Notes: generated from the sequence alone by a model not told the origin. A DNA stretch of 64,000 nucleotides from Propionicimonas sp020161015 (GCF_964266745.1 NZ_CAXWGX010000012.1:124001-188000), one strand, 5' to 3'. Positions 25,184 through 34,893 are shown, counted from the first letter of the stretch. Made by a program: numbers and translations.

Positions 25184-27048
25184 GCCGGCCCCTCGACCGC
25201 TTCTTTGCCGACCGTGCGCGGTCCGGCAGCTCCCGGAAGCGTCGGGTGAGGCTGCCGCTGGCGCGGTCGGTGGGACGCGTCCGCAGCCTGCTGATCGTCG
25301 TGGCCGTGGTGTTCTCCCTCGCCGCGGGACGTGCCGTGCAGGTGCAGGCGATCGACGCCAACAACGTGGCGGCGGAAGCGGCGGACCAGATGACGGTCAG
25401 CCACGTGCTGCCCGCGTTCCGCGGGACGATCACCGACCGCAACGGCGAGGTCCTCGCGCAGACCCAGGACACGGTGAAGGTCATCGCGGACGCCCGCCAG
25501 ATCCGCACGAACGGACGCGGCAGCGCCCCGCTCAGCGATGCCGACCGCGAGGCCGCAGCCGCCGCGCCGGCGAAGATCGCCGCGATCCTCGTGCAGTACC
25601 TCGGAGGCGTCCCGGAGGATTACCTGCCTCGCCTCACCGCGAGCGGCACGGGCGAGTCCTACCAGCCCATCCGGCAGAAGGTGCCCGCCGCCACCTACCG
25701 CCAGATCATCGCCGCGATGGCGGAGCAGAAGCTCGTCGGCCTGCGGTCGGAGAACCAGCCCACGCGGGTGTACCCCAACGGCGTCCTCGCCGCCAACATC
25801 CTCGGCTTCGTCAACGACAACGGGGACGGGGCGAGCGGCCTGGAGTTCGCGCTCGACAAGACCCTGTCCGGCGTCGACGGCAAGGAGGCCTACGAGGACT
25901 CCCCGAACGGCCGGATCCCGCTGGGCGACAACGCCCTCGTCGAGCCCGTCAACGGGCTGGACTACCGGCTCACCCTCGACGCCGGCCTGCAGTGGCAGGT
26001 CGAGCAGGTGCTCGGCGACCGGATGCGGCTGACCAACGCCACGACCGGGATGGCGATGGTCATGAACCCGAAGACGGGGGAGGTGCTCGCGCTCGCGCAG
26101 TACCCGAGCTTCGACCCCAACAACGGCGGCAAGGCCGACCAGAACAACGTCCCGAACCGGGCGGTGACCGACCCGTTCACCCCCGGCAGCGTGCAGAAGA
26201 CGCTGACCCTGTCCGCACTCATCGACATGGGGCTGATCAAGGACACCGACATCGTCACGGTGCCGGCGAAGGTGCGCTCGGGCGACCAGTACATCCGCGA
26301 CGCGGAGGATCACGGCAAGATCCGCCTCTACGTGCGCGGCGTCCTGGCGAAGTCGTCCAACATCGGCACGATCCTGCTCTCCCGCAAGGCCAGCAAGCAG
26401 GCGCTGCACGACTACTGGGTGAGCTTCGGGCTGGGGAAGAAGACCGGCATCGGCCTCCCCGGCGAGTCCTCGGGCATCCTGCCCGCGGCCGACATGCCCG
26501 ACTACGCCCGTGACGGCGCGGCCTTCGGCGGCAGCGCGGTCGCGGTCACGATGGTGCAGGAGGCCGCGGCGGTGGCCGCCATCGCGAACAAGGGCGTCTA
26601 CAACAAGCCGACCCTGATCGCCTCCACCACGAAGGCCGACGGCACGGTGGCCACGCTGCCGCTGGCCGAGCCCCACCGGGTGGTGTCGGAGGAGACGGCC
26701 TCGACCATGCTGTCGATGATGGAGACGATGGCGCAGCAGAGCGTCAGCCACACGTTCGACGTTCCCGGCTACCGCGTGGGCGCGAAGACCGGTACCTCCA
26801 AGAAGTTCGACACCTCCTGCAACTGCTTCCGGGGCCTGGTCACCTCCACGATCGGCATCGCCCCCGTCGAGGACCCGCAGCTGCTGGTCTACGTCGTGGT
26901 CGACAACCCGACCCGTGGCTCGTCCGGCTCCTCGGTGGCCGGTCCGGCGTGGCAGGACATCATGAACATCGCGCTGACCCGCTACGGCGTCCCGCAGACG
27001 ACCGGCAAGGTGCCGCACCTCCCGGTCTCGCCGGACAAGTTAAGGTGA
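25180..27048 (+). CDS. ftsI: Septal peptidoglycan transpeptidase (class B PBP, FtsI/PbpB)
   Basis: This 622-residue penicillin-binding protein cross-links septal peptidoglycan with FtsW. It has a basic N-terminus, one membrane helix (residues 33-52), a PBP dimerisation domain (RGTITDRNGEVLAQT from residue 81) and a transpeptidase domain. The catalytic motifs are SVQK (Ser 337, Lys 340), SSN (392-394) and KTG (536-538). The third residue of the first motif is Gln, less usual than Met or Phe. Two close cysteines (CNC, residues 547-549) follow the KTG motif. GTG 25180 overlaps the ftsL stop. Confidence 0.96.
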   Translation: MSRPLDRFFADRARSGSSRKRRVRLPLARSVGRVRSLLIVVAVVFSLAAGRAVQVQAIDANNVAAEAADQMTVSHVLPAFRGTITDRNGEVLAQTQDTVKVIADARQIRTNGRGSAPLSDADREAAAAAPAKIAAILVQYLGGVPEDYLPRLTASGTGESYQPIRQKVPAATYRQIIAAMAEQKLVGLRSENQPTRVYPNGVLAANILGFVNDNGDGASGLEFALDKTLSGVDGKEAYEDSPNGRIPLGDNALVEPVNGLDYRLTLDAGLQWQVEQVLGDRMRLTNATTGMAMVMNPKTGEVLALAQYPSFDPNNGGKADQNNVPNRAVTDPFTPGSVQKTLTLSALIDMGLIKDTDIVTVPAKVRSGDQYIRDAEDHGKIRLYVRGVLAKSSNIGTILLSRKASKQALHDYWVSFGLGKKTGIGLPGESSGILPAADMPDYARDGAAFGGSAVAVTMVQEAAAVAAIANKGVYNKPTLIASTTKADGTVATLPLAEPHRVVSEETASTMLSMMETMAQQSVSHTFDVPGYRVGAKTGTSKKFDTSCNCFRGLVTSTIGIAPVEDPQLLVYVVVDNPTRGSSGSSVAGPAWQDIMNIALTRYGVPQTTGKVPHLPVSPDKLR

Positions 27049-27054
27049 CCGTCC

Positions 27055-28569
27055 ATGACCACCACACCCGCGGTGCTGCGGCCCTCCGCCACCCCGGGGA
27101 CCCTGCTCGACGACCTGCTGCCGGGATCCGGTCGTGCGGTCGTGACCGGCATCACGCTCGACTCCCGGGGCGTCCTCCCCGGTGACCTGTACGTCGCCCT
27201 TCCCGGGCGGACGGTGCACGGCGCGGCCTTCGCCGCCCAGGCCGTCGCCGGCGGGGCCGCGGCCGTCCTGACCGACACCGACGGCGCCGCGCTGCTGGCG
27301 GGCATCGGCGTCCCCGTGGCCGTGGTGCCCGACCCGCGGACGGAGATGGCGCGGGTGGCCGCGGACCTCTACGGACGACCCGGGGACCGGCTCGACCTGT
27401 TCGGCGTCACCGGGACGGCGGGCAAGACCAGCACGACCTTCCTGCTCGCCGCGGCGCTGTCCGCCGCCGGCCACAGCGTCGGCACGATCGGCACGATCGG
27501 GTTCGCCCTCGACGGGCGCCCGCTCGCCTCCGGCCGCACGACGGTCACCACGCCGGAGTCGCCCGACCTCCAGGCGCTGCTCGGGTACCTCGCCGAGCAC
27601 GGCGCGGACACCGTCGCTATGGAGGTCTCCTCCCACGCCCTTGCCCTGCACCGGGTGGACGAGCTCGTCTTCGACGTGGCCGGGTTCACCAACCTCGGCC
27701 GCGACCACCTCGACTTCCACGCCGGCCAGGAGGACTACTTCCAGGCCAAGGCCCGCCTGTTCCGCGACGGCCGCTGCCGGGCGGCCGTGGTCAACACCGA
27801 CGACGAGTACGGGCGCCGGCTGGCCGCGGAGCTGGCAGCGGGCGCCGTCCCGCTGGCCACGACCGGCAGCACCGGCGACTACCGGGTGACCCGCAGGGAG
27901 CCGGCAGCGGACGGCTCCAGCGTGGTCACGCTCGCCACCCCCGGCGGCGAGCGCACCTTCGTGCTCGGGCTGCTCGGGGAGTTCAACGCGCGCAACGCCG
28001 CGACCGCCGCCGCGATGCTCGACCTGGCCGGCGTCGACCTCGACGTCGCCCTGCCGGGGCTGGCCACGGCCTTCGTCCCCGGCCGGATGCAGCGGGTGGA
28101 CCTCGGCCCTGCGGCGCCGGGCGTCGTCGTGGACTTCGCGCACACCCCCGAGGCCGTCACCGCTGCCCTGGAGGGGCTCCCTCCCGGCCGGCGCATCGCG
28201 GTGCTCGGCTGCGGCGGCGACCGCGACCAGGCCAAACGCGGACCGATGGGCGCCGCGGCGGCCGCGGCGGCGTCCGTGGTGGTCGTGACCGACGACAACC
28301 CCCGCAGCGAGTCGCCGGAGGCGATCCGCCGGGCCGTCCTTGCCGGTGCGCGGGAGGTGGCGGCGTCCTCGGGTGCGCAGGTCCACGACGGGGGGTCCCG
28401 TGCGGACGCGATCCGGCTCGCCCTTGGCCTGGCACGTCCCGGGGACTGGGTGGCGGTGCTGGGTAAGGGGCACGAGAGCGGCCAGCAGTTGGCGGACCGG
28501 ACGATCCCGTTCGACGATGTCCGTGTGGTGACGCAGGCGTGGGCCGAGGTGAGGGGGACGGATGCGTGA
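27055..28569 (+). CDS. murE: UDP-MurNAc-tripeptide synthetase (MurE)
   Basis: This 504-residue ligase adds the third residue, normally diaminopimelate, to UDP-MurNAc-L-Ala-D-Glu. The P-loop GVTGTAGKTSTT is at residues 117-128, the carbamylated Lys lies in YFQAKARLF (Lys 232), and the third-domain motif DNPR (414-417) indicates a diaminopimelate-type enzyme. The residues after it read SESP rather than the frequent SEDP or TEDP. Whether it uses meso- or LL-diaminopimelate cannot be decided from sequence. The ATG at 27055 starts 6 bp after ftsI, and the 3' end overlaps murF by 8 nt. Confidence 0.96.
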   Translation: MTTTPAVLRPSATPGTLLDDLLPGSGRAVVTGITLDSRGVLPGDLYVALPGRTVHGAAFAAQAVAGGAAAVLTDTDGAALLAGIGVPVAVVPDPRTEMARVAADLYGRPGDRLDLFGVTGTAGKTSTTFLLAAALSAAGHSVGTIGTIGFALDGRPLASGRTTVTTPESPDLQALLGYLAEHGADTVAMEVSSHALALHRVDELVFDVAGFTNLGRDHLDFHAGQEDYFQAKARLFRDGRCRAAVVNTDDEYGRRLAAELAAGAVPLATTGSTGDYRVTRREPAADGSSVVTLATPGGERTFVLGLLGEFNARNAATAAAMLDLAGVDLDVALPGLATAFVPGRMQRVDLGPAAPGVVVDFAHTPEAVTAALEGLPPGRRIAVLGCGGDRDQAKRGPMGAAAAAAASVVVVTDDNPRSESPEAIRRAVLAGAREVAASSGAQVHDGGSRADAIRLALGLARPGDWVAVLGKGHESGQQLADRTIPFDDVRVVTQAWAEVRGTDA

Positions 28570-29971
28570 GGTGAGCGCCGGCGAACTCGCGGTGATGGCG
28601 GGGACGCGGCTGGTCGGCGACCCGGAGGTGGTGGTCGGGCCCGGGGTGGTCGTTGACTCCCGGCTCGCCGGTCCCGGCAGCCTGTTCGTCGCGCTCCCCG
28701 GCGAGCACGCGGACGGGCACGACTACGCCGCGCGGGCCGTGGCCGCCGGCGCGTCGGCCGTGCTCGGCACGCGAGAGCTCCCGCTCGCGGTTCCGCAGTT
28801 CCTCGCGGACGACGCCGCCGCAGCGCTGGCCGTCCTCGGCACGTCCGTGGTGGCCGAGGCCCTCGGCCACGGCCTGGTGACCATCGGCATCACGGGGTCC
28901 TCCGGCAAGACCAGCACCAAGGACCTCGTGGCCCAGGTGCTGGCCGGCGCGGGCGAGACCGTCGCCCCCGTGGGGTCCTTCAACAACGAGATCGGCGTCC
29001 CGCTCACGGCCACCCGCGTGGGTCCCTCGACCCGCTTCCTTGTCAGCGAGATGGGTGCGCGCGGGCAGGGCCACATCTCCTGGCTGTGCGGCATCGTCCC
29101 GCCCCGGGTCGGCGTGGTGGTGAACGTGGGCCACGCGCACCTGGGCGAGTTCGGCTCCGTGGAGGCGATCGCACAGGCCAAGGGCGAGCTCGTCGAGGCC
29201 CTCCCGGCCGACGGCTGGGCGGTGCTCAACGCCGACGACCCGCTCGTCACGCCGATGGCCGGCCGTACCGTCGCGCGCCCGGCTGCGGTCAGCGTCGCGG
29301 GCGAGCCGGGGTGGGGCGACCTGCGGGTCTGGGCCTCCGGCGCGGTCGCGGACGGGCTCCAACGTCCCTCGTTCACCCTGCACGCCGACGGCGAGGCCGC
29401 CGGTTCCGCACCGGTGCGGCTGCGTGTCTCCGGCTCCCACCAGGTGGGCAACGCCCTCCTGGCCGCAGCCGTCGGACTCACCCAGGGTCTGGCCGTGCCG
29501 GACGTCGCGGAGGCGCTGGGACGGGCGGAGGCCCGTTCGCGCTGGCGCATGGAACTGCACGAGCGCTCCGACGGCGTGCTCGTGGTCAACGACGCGTACA
29601 ACGCCAACCCCGACTCGATGGCAGCGGCCCTGCGGACGCTGGCGTCCCTGCGGCGCCCCGGCGGGGCCCTCGTCGCCGTGCTCGGCGACATGCTGGAGCT
29701 CGGGCCGACGGCCGCGGAGCGGCACCGTGAGGCCGGCGCGCTCGCCGCAGGGCTCGGCGTCGACCGGCTCGTCGCGGTCGGTGCCCATGCCGCCGACCTG
29801 GCGGCGGGGTTCGGCGGCCCGTCCGTCACCCTGCCCGACCGGGCCGGTGCCGCCGCCGAGGCGGCGCGAGGGCTGGGTCCTGCGGACGTGGTGCTCGTGA
29901 AGGCCTCCCGGGGGCTAGCGTTGGAGTCCGTGGCCGAAGAGCTGTCAGCACCGGAAGGCGGACGCGGATGA
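28562..29971 (+). CDS. murF: UDP-MurNAc-tripeptide:D-Ala-D-Ala ligase (MurF)
   Basis: This 469-residue cytoplasmic ligase completes the pentapeptide by adding D-Ala-D-Ala. It has an N-terminal substrate domain (VVDSRLAGPGSLFVALPGE), a central ATPase with P-loop GITGSSGKTSTKDL and the MurF-type SFNNEIGVPLT and VGHAHLGEF segments. The C-terminal domain carries VVNDAYNANPDSMAAALRTL and AVLGDMLELG. It overlaps murE by 8 nt and mraY by 4 nt, so it is fully embedded in the operon. Confidence 0.97.
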   Translation: MREVSAGELAVMAGTRLVGDPEVVVGPGVVVDSRLAGPGSLFVALPGEHADGHDYAARAVAAGASAVLGTRELPLAVPQFLADDAAAALAVLGTSVVAEALGHGLVTIGITGSSGKTSTKDLVAQVLAGAGETVAPVGSFNNEIGVPLTATRVGPSTRFLVSEMGARGQGHISWLCGIVPPRVGVVVNVGHAHLGEFGSVEAIAQAKGELVEALPADGWAVLNADDPLVTPMAGRTVARPAAVSVAGEPGWGDLRVWASGAVADGLQRPSFTLHADGEAAGSAPVRLRVSGSHQVGNALLAAAVGLTQGLAVPDVAEALGRAEARSRWRMELHERSDGVLVVNDAYNANPDSMAAALRTLASLRRPGGALVAVLGDMLELGPTAAERHREAGALAAGLGVDRLVAVGAHAADLAAGFGGPSVTLPDRAGAAAEAARGLGPADVVLVKASRGLALESVAEELSAPEGGRG

Positions 29972-31035
29972 GGAGCATCCTGCTCGCCGGCGGGATCGGG
30001 CTCCTGGGGACCCTGCTCGGCACCCGGTACGCGATCCGCTTCCTGGTCAGCCGCGGCTACGGGCAGTTCATCCGGGACGACGGCCCGACCAGCCACCACA
30101 CCAAGCGCGGCACGCCCACCATGGGCGGCATCGTGATCATCATCAGCGTCCTGCTCGCGTACACGATCGCCCACCTCGCCACCTGGACCGTCCCGACCGC
30201 CACCAGCATGCTCGCCCTCGGGCTGTTCACCGGGCTGGGCCTGGTGGGATTCGCGGACGACTGGATCAAGATCAGCAAGGCCCGCTCGCTGGGCCTGCGG
30301 GCCTGGGCGAAGTTCAGCCTCCAGGCGGTGATGGCCGTGGCCTTCGCGGTGCTGTCCTTCCAGTTCCCGGACGCCAGGGGCATCACCCCGGCGAGCCAGT
30401 TCGTCTCGTTCCTGCGCGACCTGCCCTGGACCCAGCTCCCGCTGTGGCTGGCCGTGCTGTGGATCGTCTTCCTCGTCGCCGCCTGGTCGAACGCCGCGAA
30501 CCTCACCGACGGGCTGGACGGGCTGGCGACCGGCGCTGCGGCGATGGCGTTCGCCGCGTACACCTTCGTCAACGTCTGGCAGTACAACCAGTCCTGCGCG
30601 TGGGCCGACGCCGGCCCGCTGTGCTACGAGGTGCGCAACCCCCACGACCTGGCGGTGGTCTCGATGGCGCTGGCCGGCGCGTGCTTCGGCTTCCTGTGGT
30701 GGAACGCCAGCCCGGCCAAGATCTTCATGGGCGACACCGGGTCGCTGGCGATCGGCGGCGCGCTGGCCGCCATGGCCGTGCTCACCCGCACCGAGCTGCT
30801 GATGCCGATCATCGCCGGCCTGTTCGTGATCATCGCCGCCTCCGTCGTGCTCCAGGTGGGCTGGTTCAAGCTCACCAAGGGCAAGCGACTGTTCAAGATG
30901 GCGCCGCTGCAGCACCACTTCGAGCTGCTCGGCTGGGCGGAGGTCACGATCACCATCCGGTTCTGGATCATCGCCGGCCTGTCGGCCGCGGCGGGCATCG
31001 GCATCTTCTACGCCGAATGGGTGGTGGGCCAGTGA
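29968..31035 (+). CDS. mraY: Phospho-MurNAc-pentapeptide transferase (MraY)
   Basis: This 355-residue polytopic enzyme makes lipid I from UDP-MurNAc-pentapeptide and undecaprenyl phosphate. About ten membrane helices are visible. Signature parts are SHHTKRGTPTMGGIVI after the first helix, VGFADDWIKI (catalytic Asp pair), SNAANLTDGLDGLATG and FMGDTGSLAIGGALAAMAV. The C-terminal LQHHFELLGWAE motif includes the HHFE group. It overlaps murF and murD by 4 nt each. Confidence 0.97.
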   Translation: MRSILLAGGIGLLGTLLGTRYAIRFLVSRGYGQFIRDDGPTSHHTKRGTPTMGGIVIIISVLLAYTIAHLATWTVPTATSMLALGLFTGLGLVGFADDWIKISKARSLGLRAWAKFSLQAVMAVAFAVLSFQFPDARGITPASQFVSFLRDLPWTQLPLWLAVLWIVFLVAAWSNAANLTDGLDGLATGAAAMAFAAYTFVNVWQYNQSCAWADAGPLCYEVRNPHDLAVVSMALAGACFGFLWWNASPAKIFMGDTGSLAIGGALAAMAVLTRTELLMPIIAGLFVIIAASVVLQVGWFKLTKGKRLFKMAPLQHHFELLGWAEVTITIRFWIIAGLSAAAGIGIFYAEWVVGQ

Positions 31036-32507
31036 AGCCCTGGCTCGCGACCGCGGACCGACTCTCGCCGTGGCCGCAGGCCCGCGTGCTGGTCGCCGGG
31101 CTCGGCACGTCCGGCTTCGCCGCGGCGGACGGGTTGCTCGACCTCGGCGCGCAGGTGCTGGTGCGCGACGAGTCGGAAAGCCCGGCCAACCTCGAGAAGG
31201 CCACCGTGCTGGAGATGCTGGACGCCGAGGTGCGGCTGGGCCCCGGCGCCACGGACGAACTCCCCGCCGACGTCGACCTCGTGGTCACCTCGCCCGGCTG
31301 GCGCCCGTCCGCGCCCCTGCTGGCGCAGGCGGCGCTGCGGGGGGTCCCGGTGTGGGGAGAGGTCGAACTCGCCTGGCGGATGAGCCGGCCCGACCGTACC
31401 GTCCCCTGGCTCGCCGTCACCGGCACCAACGGCAAGACCACAACGGTCGGCATGCTGGAGTCGATGCTCACGGCCGCGGGGCTCCGCACCAGCGCCGTCG
31501 GCAACGTCGGACGGCCGATCGTCGAGGCGGTGCTCGACGAGGTCTCCTACGACGTCCTGGCCGTCGAGCTGTCGAGCTTCCAGCTGCACTGGACCCACAG
31601 CCTCTCGCTGCACTCGGCCGCCGTCCTGAACCTCGCCCCCGACCACCTCGAGTGGTACGCGGACGCGGCCGGCTGGCCGCCCGGCGCGTCCGACCCGATG
31701 GCCGCCTACGCCGCCGACAAGGCCAGGATCTACTCCGGCGTGACGCACTCCTGCGTCTACAACGTCGCCGACCCGGCGACCGAGCACATGGTCGAGGAGG
31801 CGGAGGTGGTCGAGGGCGCCCGCGCCATCGGGTTCACCCTCGGCATCCCCGCGCCGTCCATGCTCGGCGTGGTGGACGACCTGCTGGTCGACCGGGCCTT
31901 CATCCCGCAGCGGCGCGACTCCGCCGTCGAGATCGCCAAGCTCGCCGACGTCGTCCCCCACGCCCCCCACAACGTGGCGAACGCCCTCGCCGCGGCGGCG
32001 CTCGCACGCTCCTTCGGGGTGCCGCCGACGGCCGTGGCGGACGGGCTGCGACGCCTGAAGCTGGGCGACCACCGCATCCAGACCGTCGCGGAGGTGGCCG
32101 GGGTGCGGTACGTGGACGACTCCAAGGCCACCAACCCGCACGCCGCCGCGGCCTCGCTGGCCGCCTTCGACCACGTGGTCTGGATCGCCGGCGGGCAGGC
32201 GAAGGGGACCAGCTTCGACGACCTCGTCACCGCCGTCGCGCCCAAGCTGCGCGCCGTCGTCGTGCTCGGCGTGGACCGACGGGTGATCGCCGACGCGCTG
32301 GCCCGACACGCACCCGAGGTTCCGGTGAACGTGCTCGAGCTCAGCGATCATGGAGCAATGCAGCAGGCGGTCGAGTGGGCGGCGTCCCGGGCGGTGTCCG
32401 GCGACGTGGTGCTGCTCGCTCCCGGCTGCGCCAGCAGGGACATGTTCACCGACTACGCGGCCCGCGGCGACGCCTTCGCCGCGGCGGCACGGGCACTCCC
32501 CGGATAG
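31032..32507 (+). CDS. murD: UDP-MurNAc-L-alanine:D-glutamate ligase (MurD)
   Basis: This 491-residue ligase adds D-Glu to UDP-MurNAc-L-Ala. The N-terminal Rossmann-like domain begins RVLVAGLGTSGFAAADGL, the P-loop is VTGTNGKTTTVGML, and AVELSSFQLHWTHS and NLAPDHLEWYAD are MurD-typical. The C-terminal domain carries YVDDSKATNPHAA and LLAPGCASRDMFTDYAARG. The GTG at 31032 overlaps the mraY stop (GTGA) and sets the family N-terminus. The 15-bp gap to ftsW holds the AGGAGG ribosome site. Confidence 0.97.
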   Translation: MKPWLATADRLSPWPQARVLVAGLGTSGFAAADGLLDLGAQVLVRDESESPANLEKATVLEMLDAEVRLGPGATDELPADVDLVVTSPGWRPSAPLLAQAALRGVPVWGEVELAWRMSRPDRTVPWLAVTGTNGKTTTVGMLESMLTAAGLRTSAVGNVGRPIVEAVLDEVSYDVLAVELSSFQLHWTHSLSLHSAAVLNLAPDHLEWYADAAGWPPGASDPMAAYAADKARIYSGVTHSCVYNVADPATEHMVEEAEVVEGARAIGFTLGIPAPSMLGVVDDLLVDRAFIPQRRDSAVEIAKLADVVPHAPHNVANALAAAALARSFGVPPTAVADGLRRLKLGDHRIQTVAEVAGVRYVDDSKATNPHAAAASLAAFDHVVWIAGGQAKGTSFDDLVTAVAPKLRAVVVLGVDRRVIADALARHAPEVPVNVLELSDHGAMQQAVEWAASRAVSGDVVLLAPGCASRDMFTDYAARGDAFAAAARALPG

Positions 32508-32522
32508 GAGGCATGAGAACAA

Positions 32523-33788
32523 GTGGCGATCCTGACTTCCCCCGCCGTGGATCGCCGCGGAACTGAGCCGGACACCCCCGTGCAGGGACGCCGGCGCAGT
32601 CTCGTGGTCGAGTGGCTCGCGCACCCCCAGGCGAGCTTCTTCCTCGTGCTGGTGCCGGCCGTCCTGCTGATGGCCCTCGGCGTGATGATGGTGCTCTCCG
32701 CCTCCAGCGTCTACGCGTTCGTGCGGTACGACGACGCCTACTACTTCGTGAAGCGCCAGGCGATCTTCCTCGTCATCGGCGGCGTCGCGGCCTTCGTTCT
32801 CGCCCAGCGGTCCCCGAAGCAGCTCAAGGTGATCGCGTGGGGGCTCGTGGTGGCGTCCCTGGTGCTGGAGATGCTCACCTTCAGCCCGCTGGGCTTCTCC
32901 AACAACGGCAACACGAACTGGGTCCGGTTCGGCGTCTCGTGGTTCGGCGTGCAGCCCTCGGAGCTGGCGAAGCTCGCCATCGTGATGTGGGGCGCGGACA
33001 TCTTCGCCCGCAAGTACAAGAGCCTCAGCGACCCCCGCCACCTGCTGATCCCGTTCCTGCCGGTGTCGCTGCTGCTGATCGGCCTCGTCGTGCTCCAGTC
33101 CGACCTCGGCACCGGCATCATCATGGGCGCCCTGGTGATGGCGGCCCTGTGGTACGTCGGCGCGTCGTGGAAAGTCATCGGCAGCCTCGTCGGCGGGGTC
33201 GCGGTGGTCGTGGGCGGGCTCGTCGTCACCACCCCGTACCGCATGACCCGCATCCTGGGCTTCTTCAACCAGGACATCGACCCGCTCGGCGTCAACCACC
33301 AGCCGATCAAGGCGATCTTCGCGCTCGCCTCGGGCGGCTGGTGGGGCCTCGGACTGGGCGCGAGCCGGCAGAAGTGGGGCGGTCTGGTCGAGTCCCACAC
33401 CGACTACATGCTGGCGGTCATCGGCGAGGAACTCGGCCTGGTGGGGACCCTGATGGTGCTCGCGCTGTTCCTGATCCTCGGCTACGCGGGCTTCCGGATC
33501 GCCATGCGTTCCGACATCCGCTTCTGCCGGTACACCGCTGCCGGCATCACCAGCTGGTTCATGATCCAGGCGCTGGTCAACATCGCGGTCGTGCTGCGCA
33601 TGATGCCGGTCCTCGGCGTCCCGCTGCCGCTGCTGTCGTACGGGGGCTCCGCCCTGATGGCCAACCTGATGGCCCTCGGCGTCCTGCTGGCCTGCGCGCG
33701 CCAGGAGCCGCAGTCGCGTGCGTTCCTGCGGCGTCGCGCGCGTCGCGGGGGACAGGCGCTGGTCACCACGGCTGCCGGGCGCGGCTAG
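32523..33788 (+). CDS. ftsW: Septal peptidoglycan polymerase FtsW (SEDS family)
   Basis: This 421-residue SEDS glycosyltransferase polymerises lipid II at the septum with FtsI. About ten membrane helices follow a 40-residue cytoplasmic N-terminus. Conserved parts are VMMVLSASS in the first helix, NTNWVRFGVSWFGVQPSELA and QSDLGTGIIM. The long loop VNHQPIKAIFALASGGWWG leads to the ESHTDYMLAVIGEELGLVG motif, and PLLSYGGSALMANL is near the end. The GTG at 32523 is in frame; an ATG at 32513 near the AGGAGG site is out of frame. Confidence 0.96.
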   Translation: MAILTSPAVDRRGTEPDTPVQGRRRSLVVEWLAHPQASFFLVLVPAVLLMALGVMMVLSASSVYAFVRYDDAYYFVKRQAIFLVIGGVAAFVLAQRSPKQLKVIAWGLVVASLVLEMLTFSPLGFSNNGNTNWVRFGVSWFGVQPSELAKLAIVMWGADIFARKYKSLSDPRHLLIPFLPVSLLLIGLVVLQSDLGTGIIMGALVMAALWYVGASWKVIGSLVGGVAVVVGGLVVTTPYRMTRILGFFNQDIDPLGVNHQPIKAIFALASGGWWGLGLGASRQKWGGLVESHTDYMLAVIGEELGLVGTLMVLALFLILGYAGFRIAMRSDIRFCRYTAAGITSWFMIQALVNIAVVLRMMPVLGVPLPLLSYGGSALMANLMALGVLLACARQEPQSRAFLRRRARRGGQALVTTAAGRG

Positions 33789-34889
33789 ATGGCCGTCCGC
33801 ATCGTGCTGGCCGGCGGCGGGACCGCCGGGCACACCTCGCCCCTGATCGCGACGGCGAACGCGCTGGCCTCGCTCGCCGAGGTGGACATCACCTGCGTCG
33901 GTACGCCGAAGGGCCTGGAGTCCCGGGTGATCCCGGAGGCGGGGCTGCGCCTGGAGATGATCCCGCCCGTGCCCCTGCCCCGGCGGCTCACCCCGGAACT
34001 CCTCGCCGTCCCCGGACGCCTGGTGCGCGCGGTGCGCGAGGCCGGGGCGATCCTCCGCGCCCACTCCGCCCAGGTGGCCGTCGGCTTCGGCGGCTACGTG
34101 TCGCTCCCGGTCTACCTCGCCGCCCGGCGGGCCGGTGTCCCGCTCGTGCTGCACGAGGGGAACGCCGTGCCCGGCCTGGCTAACCGCATCGCGGCCCGGT
34201 TCACCCCGCACGTGGTCACGACCTTCGCCGACACCCGGCTGCCGCACGCCGTCCACCTCGGGCTGCCCGTGCGTGCGGGGATCGCCACCCTCGACCGGGC
34301 GGCACGGCGCGACAGCGCGCGGCTCGGGTTCGGGCTCCCCGCCGACGGCCCGGTTCTGCTGGTCAGCGGCGGCTCGCAGGGGGCGCGCAGCCTGAACCTC
34401 GCCACGGCGGATGCGGCCGGACGACTGCTCGCCGCAGGCATCTCCGTGCTGCACGTGCTCGGGCCGGCCAACCTGACCGAGCAGACCGTGCCCCGCACCG
34501 ACCCGACGACCGGTGCCGCGTACGTCCCTGTGGGTTACGTGGACGGGATGGAGACCGCCTACGCAGCCGCCGACCTGATGGTGGGCCGGGCCGGCGCGGG
34601 AACGGTGATGGAGACGGCGATGACCGGGCTGCCCACGATCTTCGTCCCGCTGCCCCACGGCAACGGCGAGCAGGCACGCAACGCGACCTTCCTGGTGGAG
34701 GCCGGGGCCGGGCTGCTCGTCGCGGACGCCGACCTGGACGCCGACCGCCTGGTCCGGGAGGCGACCGCCCTGCTCACCGACCCCGATCGGCTGGCGCGCA
34801 TGTCGGCGGACTGCCGGCGGCTCGTCCCGGCGGACGCGTCCGCCGCGCTGGCCAGGTTGGTGCTCGAGGTCGCCGAGCGGCGACACTGA
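33789..34889 (+). CDS. murG: Undecaprenyl-PP-MurNAc-pentapeptide GlcNAc transferase (MurG)
   Basis: This 366-residue GT-B glycosyltransferase converts lipid I to lipid II on the inner membrane face. The N-terminal Gly-rich loop IVLAGGGTAGHTSPLIATAN, VGFGGYVSLPVYLAARRAG, VLHEGNAVPGLANRI and LVSGGSQGARSLNLA are visible. The donor-site segment DLMVGRAGAGTVMETAMTGL follows. Its loop reads TAGHTSP where GTAGHxxP is the family pattern. The ATG at 33789 directly follows the ftsW stop. Confidence 0.97.
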   Translation: MAVRIVLAGGGTAGHTSPLIATANALASLAEVDITCVGTPKGLESRVIPEAGLRLEMIPPVPLPRRLTPELLAVPGRLVRAVREAGAILRAHSAQVAVGFGGYVSLPVYLAARRAGVPLVLHEGNAVPGLANRIAARFTPHVVTTFADTRLPHAVHLGLPVRAGIATLDRAARRDSARLGFGLPADGPVLLVSGGSQGARSLNLATADAAGRLLAAGISVLHVLGPANLTEQTVPRTDPTTGAAYVPVGYVDGMETAYAAADLMVGRAGAGTVMETAMTGLPTIFVPLPHGNGEQARNATFLVEAGAGLLVADADLDADRLVREATALLTDPDRLARMSADCRRLVPADASAALARLVLEVAERRH

Positions 34890-34893
34890 ACCC

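Noticed and set aside
32513..32566. ATG at 32513 as ftsW start
   Set aside because: It is well spaced from AGGAGG but reads another frame and stops after 17 codons; the ftsW frame begins at GTG 32523.
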